Part shown: in pieces, positions 52,387 to 60,912 of the stretch | Layout of the letters: the number at the start of each line of letters is the position of its first letter | Position numbering within the stretch: the stretch's first letter is position 1 | Assembly: GCF_040438885.1 (NCBI RefSeq) | Contig: NZ_CP159218.1 | Location: 310,001 to 374,000, forward strand | From: Nakamurella sp. A5-74 | Lineage (GTDB): Bacteria; Actinomycetota; Actinomycetes; Mycobacteriales; Nakamurellaceae | Length of the DNA stretch: 64,000 nucleotides | Direction of reading: 5' to 3' | Position numbers and translations under genes: made by a program | Notes under the pieces: generated by a model | Database searches by the model: none | The model's input: the letters and a program-made list of their open reading frames with translations, nothing else | What the model was told of the DNA's origin: nothing

Positions 52387-53145
52387 GTGGGAGCGCCGAA
52401 CAGACGACCGGGGAGTCGGACCGGACCGCGCTCTCGGGGGTGGCAGGCGGCCGTGGGGTTCGTGTGCCTGATCGCCGGGATCCTGCTCGGCGCCGTCCGC
52501 GGCTACTTCACCGCCCACGACACGCGCAGCATCTCGGCCGACCTGAGCTCGGTGGTCCGCGACCAGGAGAACAGGCTCGCGGGCGCGGACGCGCGGGCCC
52601 GGACCTTGCAGGGGAACATCGATGCGGCCGCTGCCCAGGACGTCTCCCCGGAGGTCTCGGTCGCGCGCGTCGCCGCCGATGCCCAGCGATCGAACGCCCA
52701 GCTCGACGCAGTCACCGGTCCTGCGGTCCGGGTCTCGTTGGATGACGCACATCGCGATGATGACGGCAACTACCCGGCCGGGGTGAATCCGGACGACCTC
52801 GTGGTGCACCAACAGGACGTCCAGGCCGTGGTCAATGCGCTGTGGTCCGGCGGCGCCGAGGCGATGACGATCATGGACCAGCGGGTGATCGCCACCTCTG
52901 CCGTCCGATGTATCGGCAACACCCTGCTGCTGCAGGGGCGCACGTACTCGCCGCCGTTCGTCGTGACGGCCATCGGTCCCGCCGACGACATGCAGGCAGC
53001 CCTCGAGGAGGCGCCAGGGGTGAACCTGTTCCGCCAGTACGTGAGCAGGTTCGGCCTCGACTACGAGGTGGAGTCGGTACCGACGGTCGTCCTGCCCGGA
53101 TACCAGGGAGTCGTGTCGCTGACCGCGGCCCAGCCGGTCCGATGA
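52387..53145 (+). CDS. DUF881 family membrane-anchored protein
   Basis: A 252-residue protein with a basic N-terminus, one membrane helix ('AAVGFVCLIAGILLGAV') and an extracytoplasmic DUF881 domain: coiled coil 'SSVVRDQENRLAGADARA', then 'GPAVRVSLDDAH', 'LVVHQQDVQAVVNALWSGGAEAMTIMDQRV', and 'FRQYVSRFGLDYEV'. Only the key parts are listed. Function unknown; found in the same place in mycobacteria (Rv0012) and streptomycetes. GTG 52387 is preferred over GTG 52324 because TAGGCT (52374-52379) ends 7 nt before it, consistent with a leaderless start. It overlaps the sortase by ATGA. Confidence 0.9.
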   Translation: MGAPNRRPGSRTGPRSRGWQAAVGFVCLIAGILLGAVRGYFTAHDTRSISADLSSVVRDQENRLAGADARARTLQGNIDAAAAQDVSPEVSVARVAADAQRSNAQLDAVTGPAVRVSLDDAHRDDDGNYPAGVNPDDLVVHQQDVQAVVNALWSGGAEAMTIMDQRVIATSAVRCIGNTLLLQGRTYSPPFVVTAIGPADDMQAALEEAPGVNLFRQYVSRFGLDYEVESVPTVVLPGYQGVVSLTAAQPVR

Positions 53146-54221
53146 GCGATCGGCCCGACGGAACCGACGCCCCCGAACGTCCGGACGGAGTCGGTGACCG
53201 TCGGTCGATGCTCCAGGACGCGCTCGATCAGCAGTCTTCCGGCGGCCGGCATGCAGCCGGACCCGTGAGCGCCGCCGCGCGGACCGAGCGGGCGAGCGCC
53301 CGACGGGCGACCCGCACCCCGCCGCCACCGCTGTCGGTCGGCCGGTGGATCGTCCGGGGGGTCGGTGAGCTGCTGATCACCGTCGGCCTGGTGCTCGTAC
53401 TGCTGGTGGTCTACGAGGTCTTTGTGACCGACTGGGTCGGTGCCCGCAAACAGGCCGCCGCCACCGAACAGCTCGACACCCGGTGGGAGCGCAGCGGTCC
53501 CGCGGTGGTGACTGTGCCGGGATCGGGCGGCAGCACCGTGCCCGGGCCGTCCGCTTCTGCGACTCCGGTGACCCCGGTGACCCCCGTGGCGCCCGGTGAG
53601 CAGGTCGATCCGGCGACCAGGACGAAGCGCTACGACACGGTGGTGGGCGAAGGATTCGCCAAGATCTACGTGCCGTCGTTCGGCACCGACTACGTGTTCA
53701 CCGTGATCGAGGGGACGAATCCTGACGATCTCTACGTCGGCCCCGGGCACTACGAAGGCACTCAGTACCCGGGGCAGCCGGGCAACTTCGCCGTTGCGGG
53801 ACACCGGGTTTCGAAGGGGTCGCCGTTCAACGATCTCGACCTCGTGCAGGCCTGCGACTCGATCGTCGTGCAGACGCAGGACGACTGGTTCGTCTACCGC
53901 GTGCTGCCCATGCAGGATGAAGCTGCTACCTGGAATGTCGCCGCCCATGCGCACTGCACGGGGGTTCCGAAACCGGCCGGTGCGTACGCGCAGGTGTTCG
54001 GCCGGACGATCGTGCAGCCCACCGACGGCGCCGTGGTGTTCCCGGTCCCCGGTTCGAACAGCGACGCGGTCCCGACCGACGCCGAGCGGTTGATCACCCT
54101 GACGACCTGCCACCCACAGTTCTCCGATGCGCAACGGATGATCATCCACGGCACCCTGGTCGCTTCCTACGCCAAGTCGGCCGGGTTCCGGCCGCCCGAG
54201 CTCGACGCCGAGAGTGAGTGA
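53142..54221 (+). CDS. srtE: Class E sortase
   Basis: A 359-residue membrane-bound transpeptidase that attaches surface proteins to peptidoglycan. Disordered cytosolic N-terminus, one helix (about 75-97), a Pro/Thr spacer and the sortase domain with all three catalytic residues: H221 (V-A-G-H-R), C323 (L-T-T-C-H-P) and R332 (Q-R). Class E is standard in this gene position in actinobacteria and usually prefers L-A-x-T-G; the window contains one likely substrate with LPNTG (27669-30368). ATGA overlap with DUF881 upstream; a small membrane protein follows. Confidence 0.93.
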   Translation: MSDRPDGTDAPERPDGVGDRRSMLQDALDQQSSGGRHAAGPVSAAARTERASARRATRTPPPPLSVGRWIVRGVGELLITVGLVLVLLVVYEVFVTDWVGARKQAAATEQLDTRWERSGPAVVTVPGSGGSTVPGPSASATPVTPVTPVAPGEQVDPATRTKRYDTVVGEGFAKIYVPSFGTDYVFTVIEGTNPDDLYVGPGHYEGTQYPGQPGNFAVAGHRVSKGSPFNDLDLVQACDSIVVQTQDDWFVYRVLPMQDEAATWNVAAHAHCTGVPKPAGAYAQVFGRTIVQPTDGAVVFPVPGSNSDAVPTDAERLITLTTCHPQFSDAQRMIIHGTLVASYAKSAGFRPPELDAESE

Positions 54222-54227
54222 TACGCC

Positions 54228-54386
54228 GTGTACGGATGGATCTGGCGGCACCTCCCGGGGCCGACCTCGGTGCGAGTGCTCGAAGCGTTGGTGCTGTTCC
54301 TGGCCGTCGTGGCGCTGCTGTTCTTCGTGGTGTTCCCCTGGATCGAGCCGATCCTGCCGTTCGACCGGGTCCAGGTGGGCAGCTGA
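54228..54386 (+). CDS. Small membrane protein next to sortase
   Basis: A 52-residue protein from GTG 54228, too short for most gene finders. It starts 'MYGWIWRHLPGPTSVRVLEALV', has one helix (LVLFLAVVALLFFVVFPWIEP) and ends 'ILPFDRVQVGS'. A protein of this design is conserved between the sortase and trpG in actinobacteria; function unknown. It starts 6 nt after the sortase stop, so it is translated from the same message. Confidence 0.8.
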   Translation: MYGWIWRHLPGPTSVRVLEALVLFLAVVALLFFVVFPWIEPILPFDRVQVGS

Positions 54387-54400
54387 CACGAGAGGCACAG

Positions 54401-54493
54401 TGATCGAGCAAGACAGAAACGAGCGCGACGAGATCCCGTCGATTCACGACCGCCGAAGTTCTCGGTGATCGAGCGAGGAACGAGTCGAGATCC
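54401..54493 (-). repeat. Dispersed intergenic element, two inverted copies
   Basis: On the minus strand this region reads like the repeat at 45.6 kb twice. 54493-54466 gives GGATCTCGACTCG then TTCCTCGCTCGATCA; 54436-54401 gives GGATCTCGTCGCG ... GCTCGATCA. They flank a short spacer. The tract fills the gap between the small membrane protein and trpG. Confidence 0.5.
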
Positions 54494-54596
54494 GGTGAGG
54501 TCAACGACCGGTCCCAGTGCGCTCCACCGCAGTTGCTGGACCACCGATGCGCGACCGCCGAAGGTTGTCGATCATCGCAGGTGGGATCATGGGCCG

Positions 54597-55247
54597 ATGG
54601 CACGCATCCTGGTGATCGACAACTACGACTCGTTCGTCTACAACCTGGTCCAGTACCTGGAGCAGCTCGGCGCCGAGTGCATCGTCGTCCGCAACGATGC
54701 CATCACCGCGTCCGAGATCGAGGCGCTCGGCGTCGATGGGGTGCTGTTGTCTCCCGGGCCAGGAACGCCGGCCGATGCGGGGGTCACCGAGGACGTCATC
54801 CGCTGGGCGGCCGGGAAGCTGCCGGTGTTCGGCGTCTGCCTCGGGCTGCAGGCGATCGCCGAGGTCTACGGCGGCGTGGTCGACCGCGCGGAGGAGCTCC
54901 TGCACGGCCGGACCTCCGAGGTCACCCACGCGGATGTCGGTGTGCTGCAAGGCCTTCCAGAGCCTTTCACCGCCACTCGGTACCACTCGCTGGCCGTCGA
55001 GGAGGGCACCGTCCCGGACGAGCTGGAGGTCACCGCGCGGACGCTCGGCGGCGTGATCATGGCGCTGCGGCACCGGGAGCATGCGATCGAAGGTGTGCAG
55101 TTCCATCCGGAATCCGTGCTCACCCAGGGCGGCCATCTCATGCTCGCGAACTGGCTTGCGGTGTGCGGCGATCCGTCGGCCATCGACAGGGTGGCTCCAT
55201 TGGCGCAGGACGTCGAGCGACTCCGACTGGGTGCCGTCGCACGCTGA
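54597..55247 (+). CDS. trpG: Glutamine amidotransferase, anthranilate/aminodeoxychorismate synthase component II
   Basis: A 216-residue class I glutaminase that feeds ammonia to chorismate-using partners (for Trp or folate). Catalytic triad C81 (G-V-C-L-G), H170 and E172 (F-H-P-E-S); oxyanion region 'LSPGPGTPADAG'. N-terminus 'RILVIDNYDSFVYNLVQYL' is typical. No synthase component I gene is in the window, so TrpG and PabA roles cannot be told apart; in this locus the gene is often called trpG or pabA. GATCAT at 54585-54590 ends 6 nt before ATG 54597. The stop codon begins a 13-bp tandem repeat. Confidence 0.93.
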   Translation: MARILVIDNYDSFVYNLVQYLEQLGAECIVVRNDAITASEIEALGVDGVLLSPGPGTPADAGVTEDVIRWAAGKLPVFGVCLGLQAIAEVYGGVVDRAEELLHGRTSEVTHADVGVLQGLPEPFTATRYHSLAVEEGTVPDELEVTARTLGGVIMALRHREHAIEGVQFHPESVLTQGGHLMLANWLAVCGDPSAIDRVAPLAQDVERLRLGAVAR

Positions 55248-55309
55248 ACACCCGCGTTGAACACCCGCGTTGAACACCCGCGTTGAACACGCACGCTGAA
55301 CACCCGCGC
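55245..55309 (+). repeat. 13-bp tandem repeat at the trpG stop codon
   Basis: Five units of TGAACACCCGCGT (units 4 and 5 vary) run from the trpG stop codon onward. Since 13 is not a multiple of 3, TGA stops appear in all three frames. No known function. Confidence 0.85.
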
Positions 55310-55340
55310 TGATCGCCGCCCGGGGCGGCGCTCGACAGCG

Positions 55341-55379
55341 GAGAACCCCAACCGCGCGGGGATCGCGGAAGGGGTTCTC
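55341..55379. terminator. Bidirectional terminator between trpG and htrA
   Basis: GAGAACCCC (55341-55349) pairs with GGGGTTCTC (55371-55379), and the inner CCGCG and CGGGGATCGCGG part adds a second stem. It sits midway between the convergent genes. No U tract on either side. Confidence 0.85.
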
Positions 55380-55444
55380 CTGTCCGGTCGGCGCTCCAGG
55401 CTGTCGGGGAACCTGGACCGACCGGGGTCGGTGGTCGGCCTGCT

Positions 55445-57184
55445 TCAGTTGGCCTTGGCGCTGCCCAGCGTGGCCTCCACCGTCTGGGATTTGCCTTCCC
55501 GCAGGACGGTGATCTTGACGGCGGCGCCCGGAGTCTGTGATCGCACGGCGGCGATGAGGGCATCGGACGAGTCGACCTGCTGGTCACCGACAGCGGTGAT
55601 GGTGTCGCCCTGCTTCAGCCCGGCGTTGGCAGCTGCTCCGCCGCCGGTGATGGCAGCCACCAGGGCGCCGCTGGAGATCAGCTCGTTGGCCGACTTCGCA
55701 TCCCGGACGCTCGCACCGAGCACCGCGTGGGTCGCGAAGCCGTTCTTGATGATCTCGTCGGCAATCCGCTTGGCCTGGTCGATCGGGATCGAGAAGCCGA
55801 CACCGATGCTGCCGCCCTGGCTGGTCTGGGTGCTCGACAGTGAGGCGATGGCCGAATTGATGCCCACCACCCGACCGCTCATGTCGACCAGCGGCCCGCC
55901 GGAGTTGCCGGGGTTGATCGCCGCATCCGTCTGGACGGCGTTCAACACGGTGTCCTGGGCGGTCGAGGTGCTCTGGCCGGTCTGGCCCTGCGGATTCGAC
56001 GGGTCCTGCTGCTGCTGCTGCTGCTGCTGCGGCTGCTGTTGCTGCTGTTGGCTGGACGCGGTGCGGACAGGCCGGTTCAGCGCGGAGACGATGCCGCTGG
56101 TGACGGTGGCGGACAGGCCCAACGGCGAGCCGATGGCGACCACCGGTTGACCGACGGCCAGCGACGAGGACGACCCGAGCGTTGCGGGGGTCAGGCCGGA
56201 GACGCCGGTCGCCCTGATGACAGCCAGGTCGTCGGTCGCATCGCCGCCGATCACGGTCGCCTTGGCGGTGCTGCCGTTGTTGAAGCGGACCGTCAGCTCG
56301 GTGGCGCCGTTGATCACGTGGTAGTTCGTGAGGATCAGTCCGTCCGCGGTCAAGACGACGCCGGAGCCCTCGCCGCTCTCGGACTGGCCGACGGCCACGA
56401 CCGACACGACCGACGGCAGGACAGCGGCGGCGACCTTTTGCACGCTGCCGTCGGCTGCCGCTTCCACCGACACCGTGGGCGAGGTGGCGAGCTGGCTCAA
56501 AGAACTGTCTGCCGCGGCTGCGGGCTGGTCCAGCTGCGACCCCCAGTACCCGGCCCCGAAGGCCGCACCGAGACCGAGGACGACCGCGGCGCCGATCGCG
56601 GTGGCCTTGCGACCGGTACGGGGCTTGGTGGCCAGAGCAGTGCCGCCACCGGCGGCCGGATAGGACTGTCCCGGCGCGAGCGGACCCTGACCGAAGCCGG
56701 CCGGGTACTGCTGCGTCCCGGTGCCTGCGTACTGCGATCGGGTTGAGTCACTCTGCTGCCACGAGGGCCTGGAGAGGGCTCCGCTCGGTCGCGACCACCA
56801 TTGGGCGTCGTGCGGGGGGTTCTGCTGGCCCTGGCCCTGGCCCTGGCCCTGGCCCTGGCCCTGGCCCTGAGGCGCCTGCTCGCCACGGGGGTAGCCGTAC
56901 CCGATCTGCTGGGCATCGGTGCCGCCCGGGCTGGTGTTCGGCTGTCCCGGCGCCCAGGTCGCGGGCTGGGCGACGGGTGTGGGCTGGGCGACGGGTGTCG
57001 GCGCAGTCCGGAAGGCCGGATCGGTGGCCTCCGCTGCCCGGTACGGCGCGGCGGGCGCAGACTCGCTCCCCTGGTCGTACGGTGCGGACACCCTGGGCGC
57101 CTGGCCGTCCGACGAGGGGTGCGACGAGATGTTCTCGGGGGATCCCGGTTGCTCGGGATCGGTGTGGGGGTGCTGGTCGCTCAT
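55445..57184 (-). CDS. HtrA/DegP-type membrane serine protease with PDZ domain
   Basis: A 579-residue envelope protease for misfolded proteins. Residues 1-185 are cytosolic and low in complexity (QG repeat near 105-118), the helix is at about 192-212, then the trypsin-like domain with the full triad H287 (T-N-Y-H-V-I-N), D317 (D-D-L-A-V-I) and S426 (N-P-G-N-S-G-G-P-L), and a C-terminal PDZ domain ('VLGASVRDAKSAN', 'ALVAAITGGGAAANAGLKQGDTI'). A Gln-rich loop with up to nine Gln in a row (about 377-391) is inserted before the Ser. Start ATG 57184 with GGTGG upstream; an in-frame GTG lies at 57193. HtrA-like proteins are often near pknB. Confidence 0.92.
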   Translation of the reverse strand: MSDQHPHTDPEQPGSPENISSHPSSDGQAPRVSAPYDQGSESAPAAPYRAAEATDPAFRTAPTPVAQPTPVAQPATWAPGQPNTSPGGTDAQQIGYGYPRGEQAPQGQGQGQGQGQGQGQQNPPHDAQWWSRPSGALSRPSWQQSDSTRSQYAGTGTQQYPAGFGQGPLAPGQSYPAAGGGTALATKPRTGRKATAIGAAVVLGLGAAFGAGYWGSQLDQPAAAADSSLSQLATSPTVSVEAAADGSVQKVAAAVLPSVVSVVAVGQSESGEGSGVVLTADGLILTNYHVINGATELTVRFNNGSTAKATVIGGDATDDLAVIRATGVSGLTPATLGSSSSLAVGQPVVAIGSPLGLSATVTSGIVSALNRPVRTASSQQQQQQPQQQQQQQQDPSNPQGQTGQSTSTAQDTVLNAVQTDAAINPGNSGGPLVDMSGRVVGINSAIASLSSTQTSQGGSIGVGFSIPIDQAKRIADEIIKNGFATHAVLGASVRDAKSANELISSGALVAAITGGGAAANAGLKQGDTITAVGDQQVDSSDALIAAVRSQTPGAAVKITVLREGKSQTVEATLGSAKAN

Positions 57185-57486
57185 GTGTTCCACCGTGCTG
57201 CCCCAGCGTGGGAGATGTCTGAGTGCCGCCTGAGCCCGGCCGAGGAATCAGCTGGCCGGAAGCTGTGCAGAACCCCTGCACGCTGTTGGCGGCACGGTCG
57301 GTGAGACAGAGCGGGTCGATCGCGTCGAGCCGAGCGGCGCCATCCCGGGTAGGACCCCGGTGCGAGCCCTGATCCGGCCGAGCTCCTGTCGGCTGGCCGG
57401 CACCACCGACGAATTGTGCTGGCCGAGCTGGACGCCCCGCTGATAGCTTGCCGGTGGCCGCGCGAGAGAACGAGGAGGTGGTACCC

Positions 57487-57615
57487 GTGAACGAATCCAG
57501 CTGGGTGCTCCCCTCCAGGACCACGGTCGGGCGACAGGTCGTCCGGGAGCGCCGTTCGAACGAGCATCCCGAAAGGCACGACCATGCACTTCAGCTCCGA
57601 CAAGACCCTCGATGA
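57487..57615 (+). CDS. Possible short ORF with strong ribosome site
   Basis: In the 399-bp gap between htrA and the hydrolase, GAGGAGGTG (57472-57480) precedes GTG 57487 by 6 nt. The 42-codon frame (starts M-N-E-S-S-W-V-L-P-S) ends at 57615 and overlaps the hydrolase start in another frame. The site is better than that of most genes here. It could be a leader ORF regulating the hydrolase, or chance. The rest of the gap shows only a TGATAGCT -10 candidate near 57441. Confidence 0.3.
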   Translation: MNESSWVLPSRTTVGRQVVRERRSNEHPERHDHALQLRQDPR

Positions 57616-58306
57616 CGGCGTCCTCGAACGCGAGTTCAGCCTCGGCGAGATTCCCGGCATCCTGTGGACACCCCCGTCTCCACCGTCGCCACTGATCCTG
57701 CTGGGCCATCCCGGTGGGTTGCGCGCGATGTACCCCCGGCTGGTGGGACGAGCCCAGCACTCCGCGGCGAACGGCTTCGCCGCGGCCACCATCGAGCTCC
57801 CCGGGAGCGGCGACCGGATCCGATCGGCCGATGCCGAGCAGGCCCGCGCCGATCTGCGCCGGGCGCTGGCAGCCGGCGAGCCGGTCGACGAGATCGTCGA
57901 CCGATTGATCATCCCGCTGGTGGAGAAGGCCGTCCCGGAGTGGCAGACCACCCTGGACGCACTCCTCGCCCTGCCCGAGATCCGCGGCCCGGTCGGCTAC
58001 TCCGGCGGGGTGATCGCCATCGGTGTCCGGCTGGCGCGGATCGAACCGCGCATTGCGGCAGCCGGTCTCTTCGCCGGGAGCTTCGTTCCCGGCATCATGT
58101 TCGACGAGGCCCGCCAGGTGACGATTCCGATTCGTGTTCTGCTGCAGTGGGATGACGAAGGGAACGACCGGCAGCTGGCGCTGGACCTGTTCGACGCCTT
58201 CGGGTCCCAGGAGAAGACGCTGCAGGCGAACATGGGCGGGCACACCGGCGTCCCGCAGTTCGCCGGGGACGACGCGGCCAGGTTCTTCGCTCGGCACCTC
58301 ACATGA
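57584..58306 (+). CDS. Alpha/beta hydrolase family protein
   Basis: A 240-residue hydrolase resembling dienelactone hydrolases. 'LILLGHPGGLRAMYPRLVGRA' gives the oxyanion region (H-P-G-G), the nucleophile elbow is G-Y-S-G-G near residue 145 ('GPVGYSGGVIAIG'), and a C-terminal 'NMGGHTGVPQFAGDDAARFFARHL' carries the catalytic His. Acid is probably in 'LQWDDEGNDR'. Substrate unknown. ATG 57584 has GAAAGG upstream. A 56-residue gene follows with ATGA overlap. Confidence 0.83.
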   Translation: MHFSSDKTLDDGVLEREFSLGEIPGILWTPPSPPSPLILLGHPGGLRAMYPRLVGRAQHSAANGFAAATIELPGSGDRIRSADAEQARADLRRALAAGEPVDEIVDRLIIPLVEKAVPEWQTTLDALLALPEIRGPVGYSGGVIAIGVRLARIEPRIAAAGLFAGSFVPGIMFDEARQVTIPIRVLLQWDDEGNDRQLALDLFDAFGSQEKTLQANMGGHTGVPQFAGDDAARFFARHLT

Positions 58307-58473
58307 GGCCGGTGACGGCGCGGTTGCAGGAAAGGCTGGCGTCCGATCCCGACGAGGGCTTCGACGCGTCGATGTTCGAGGCCCGGCGCGCCAAGGCGAT
58401 GCTCGAGGTGCCTTCCTCAACGGCCGCGCCGACCGACGACCTGAGCGCGCCGGAATCCGCTACCGGGGCCTGA
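58303..58473 (+). CDS. Hypothetical small protein coupled to the hydrolase
   Basis: A 56-residue frame beginning in the hydrolase stop (ATGA at 58303-58306) and ending TGA 58473. No signal peptide or helix through a membrane; 'LQERLASDPDEGFDASMFEARRAKAMLEV' is an acidic helical part and the end is Ser/Ala-rich. Not recognised. Coupling and codon use make expression plausible. It converges on pknB. Confidence 0.4.
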   Translation: MRPVTARLQERLASDPDEGFDASMFEARRAKAMLEVPSSTAAPTDDLSAPESATGA

Positions 58474-58563
58474 GCATCGGGTCGGCGTGAAAACGCCGAA
58501 CGGACGTCCGGAGCACGCATTTCTGCCGATCGGGCGGTCGCGGCGCGAGCGGGCGGCTCGGGA

Positions 58564-60912
58564 TCAGCCGCCCGGTCCCGGTGCGCCGGAGCTCTGCGAC
58601 GGGCCGCTCTGCGACGGGCCGCTCTGCGACGGGCCGCTCTGTGACGGGCTGCTCTGTGACGGGTCGCTCTGCGAGGGCTGACCCGACGACGGGGCTGGGA
58701 AACTCGGCACGCTCTGCGAACTGGGCGGCGGCTCCGGCGCGTAGAGCGTCAGGGTGATCGGGGTCGAGACCGGGATGTTCGACCCCACCAGCAGTTCCGA
58801 ACCGTCGGTCTGCAATTGCGCTGCGACGAAGCTGCCCTGACCGGGCGGTGCCGGGACGCTCGACTCGTTGATCGTCAGCTGGTTCAGGTCGTACCCGACC
58901 GCGGCGAGCTCCGAGCGTGCGGCGTCCGCAGACTCGCCGACCAGCGGCGGGACCTCGAAGGTCCGCTCGATCCCGATGGTCAGCTTCACGGTGGTGTCGA
59001 GCTTGTTGAGCTTGGTCTGCGGTGCAGGCGTCTGCCCGATCACCCGGCCCACCTCGGCGGCGTTGGACGTCTCCTGCTCCTCGGTGGCGGGCTGGTTCGA
59101 GAACCCGGCTGCGGCGAGTTGAGCCCGCGCATCCTCCGGGCTGGGCCGGTTCGTGCTCACATCCGGCATCACGAAGAGGCTGCTCCTGGACACGTCGAGG
59201 GTGACGATCTGGTTCTCCGAAACCTTGTCGCCGGCCTTGAACTCCTGCACGGCGACCACCTGGTCGGCCGGCTCGACGCCGTCCACCAGGTTCGGCTTCA
59301 CCTGCAGCTTGAGCGCCTTCAGCTTGGCCTCCGCGTCGCTGAGCTGCAGTCCGACGAGGCCGTCGGGGAACACCACCAGGGTGGGTCCGGCGCCGACGCT
59401 GATGGTCACCTTCGATCCCGGTGGCACGCTGGCGTTCTTCTCCGGATCCTGGCTCTGCACCAGGTCGATCTGAGCTGTCTCCGATTCGACCTTCTTCACG
59501 GCCGTGACCAGACCGAGCCCCTGGATCTCCTTCGTCGCCTCCGAGGTGGACAGTCCCGACAGGTTGGGCACCGTCACGTTGAGCACCCCGGCGCCGATCT
59601 TCACCGTGACGGTGGAGCCCGGCTGGCGGGGAGTCCCGCCGGACGGGTTCTGCGAGACCACCTTGCCCTTGTCGGCGTTGTCGCCGGGGACGGCACTCGG
59701 ATCGACCGCAATTTGCAGCTTGTACGAGGTCAGGATCCTGGCGGCCTCCGCCTGGGTCTTGGTCTTCAGATCCGGCACGGTGACGTCCGCGATCGGCCGC
59801 GGTCCCGAGGTGAACTTGACCGTCAGCAGGATCGCACCGGCCAGCAGCGCCAGACAGATCGCGCCGATGCCGACGTAACCCCAGATCTTCTTGGTCCGGG
59901 AGGACTCGTCGTCGTCGTCGTCCTCCCACTGCTCGGTGAACCTCCGCGGAGCGGCCAGGATCGGGGGTGTGGCGGACACCCCGGTGCCGACCCGCTGGGG
60001 TCCGCCGCGCGAGCTGCCGAGGATCTCGGTGCGCTCGGCGTCGTCCATCACCCGCGGGGCCTGGACGGCCTGGCCGGACAGGGCGCGCACCAGGTCGGCG
60101 CGCAGTTCGGCAGCCGTCTGGTACCGGTTGAGCGGGTTCTTGTTGAGCGCCTTGAGGACGATGGCGTCCATCTCCCGGGGCAACCCCGGTCGGACGGTGC
60201 TCGGCGGCTTCGGGTCCTCCCGGACGTGTTGGTAGGCAACAGCAACCGGGGAATCCCCGACGAACGGAGGTGCGCCGGTGATCAGTTCGTAGATGACGCA
60301 GCCGGTGGAGTAGACGTCGCTGCGGGCATCGACCGCCTCGCCGCGGGCCTGCTCCGGCGAGAGGTACTGCGCGGTGCCGATGACGGCGGCGGTGGCGGTC
60401 ACCGACGACTGTCCGTCGGCGACGGCCCTGGCGATGCCGAAGTCCATCACCTTCACCGCGCCGGCCCGCGTCATCATGATGTTGGCGGGTTTGATGTCGC
60501 GGTGCACGATGCCGTGTCGGTGCGAGAAGTCGAGCGCGGCGCTCACGTCGGCGACGATCTCCATCGCCCGCTTCGGAGCCAGCGGTCCCTCCCGCTTGAG
60601 CAGGTCGCGCAGCGTCTCGCCGTCGACGTACTCCATGACGATGTAGGGCACCTTGTCGGTGCCGTTCGTGCCGGTGGTCTCGCCGGTGTCGTAGACGGCG
60701 ACGATCGCCGGGTGGTTGAGCGAGGCGGCGTTCTGGGCCTCACGCCGGAACCGGATCTGGAAGGACGGGTCACGGGCCAGGTCAGCGCGCAGCACCTTGA
60801 TCGCCACGTCCCGACCGAGCCGCAGGTCGCGGCCACGGTGGACCTCCGACATGCCGCCGAAACCGAGCGTGTCGCCGACCTGGTACCGATCGCCGAACAG
60901 TTGTCCCGTCAT
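58564..60912 (-). CDS. pknB: Serine/threonine protein kinase with PASTA repeats
   Basis: A 782-residue receptor kinase that senses muropeptides or lipid II and controls cell-wall growth. Cytosolic kinase domain 1-280: P-loop G-F-G-G-M-S-E-V, K39, catalytic H-R-D139, D157-F-G, activation-loop T172 and T174. A membrane helix at 344-366 is followed by about five PASTA repeats (each begins like V-P-D-L, V-P-N-L, V-F-P-D-G, M-P-D-V, V-P-P-L). The C-terminus (about 740-780) is a Pro-Ser-Gln-Ser repeat built from 15-bp DNA repeats (58590-58675). ATG 60912 overlaps the pknA stop (ATGA). Confidence 0.96.
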   Translation of the reverse strand: MTGQLFGDRYQVGDTLGFGGMSEVHRGRDLRLGRDVAIKVLRADLARDPSFQIRFRREAQNAASLNHPAIVAVYDTGETTGTNGTDKVPYIVMEYVDGETLRDLLKREGPLAPKRAMEIVADVSAALDFSHRHGIVHRDIKPANIMMTRAGAVKVMDFGIARAVADGQSSVTATAAVIGTAQYLSPEQARGEAVDARSDVYSTGCVIYELITGAPPFVGDSPVAVAYQHVREDPKPPSTVRPGLPREMDAIVLKALNKNPLNRYQTAAELRADLVRALSGQAVQAPRVMDDAERTEILGSSRGGPQRVGTGVSATPPILAAPRRFTEQWEDDDDDESSRTKKIWGYVGIGAICLALLAGAILLTVKFTSGPRPIADVTVPDLKTKTQAEAARILTSYKLQIAVDPSAVPGDNADKGKVVSQNPSGGTPRQPGSTVTVKIGAGVLNVTVPNLSGLSTSEATKEIQGLGLVTAVKKVESETAQIDLVQSQDPEKNASVPPGSKVTISVGAGPTLVVFPDGLVGLQLSDAEAKLKALKLQVKPNLVDGVEPADQVVAVQEFKAGDKVSENQIVTLDVSRSSLFVMPDVSTNRPSPEDARAQLAAAGFSNQPATEEQETSNAAEVGRVIGQTPAPQTKLNKLDTTVKLTIGIERTFEVPPLVGESADAARSELAAVGYDLNQLTINESSVPAPPGQGSFVAAQLQTDGSELLVGSNIPVSTPITLTLYAPEPPPSSQSVPSFPAPSSGQPSQSDPSQSSPSQSGPSQSGPSQSGPSQSSGAPGPGG

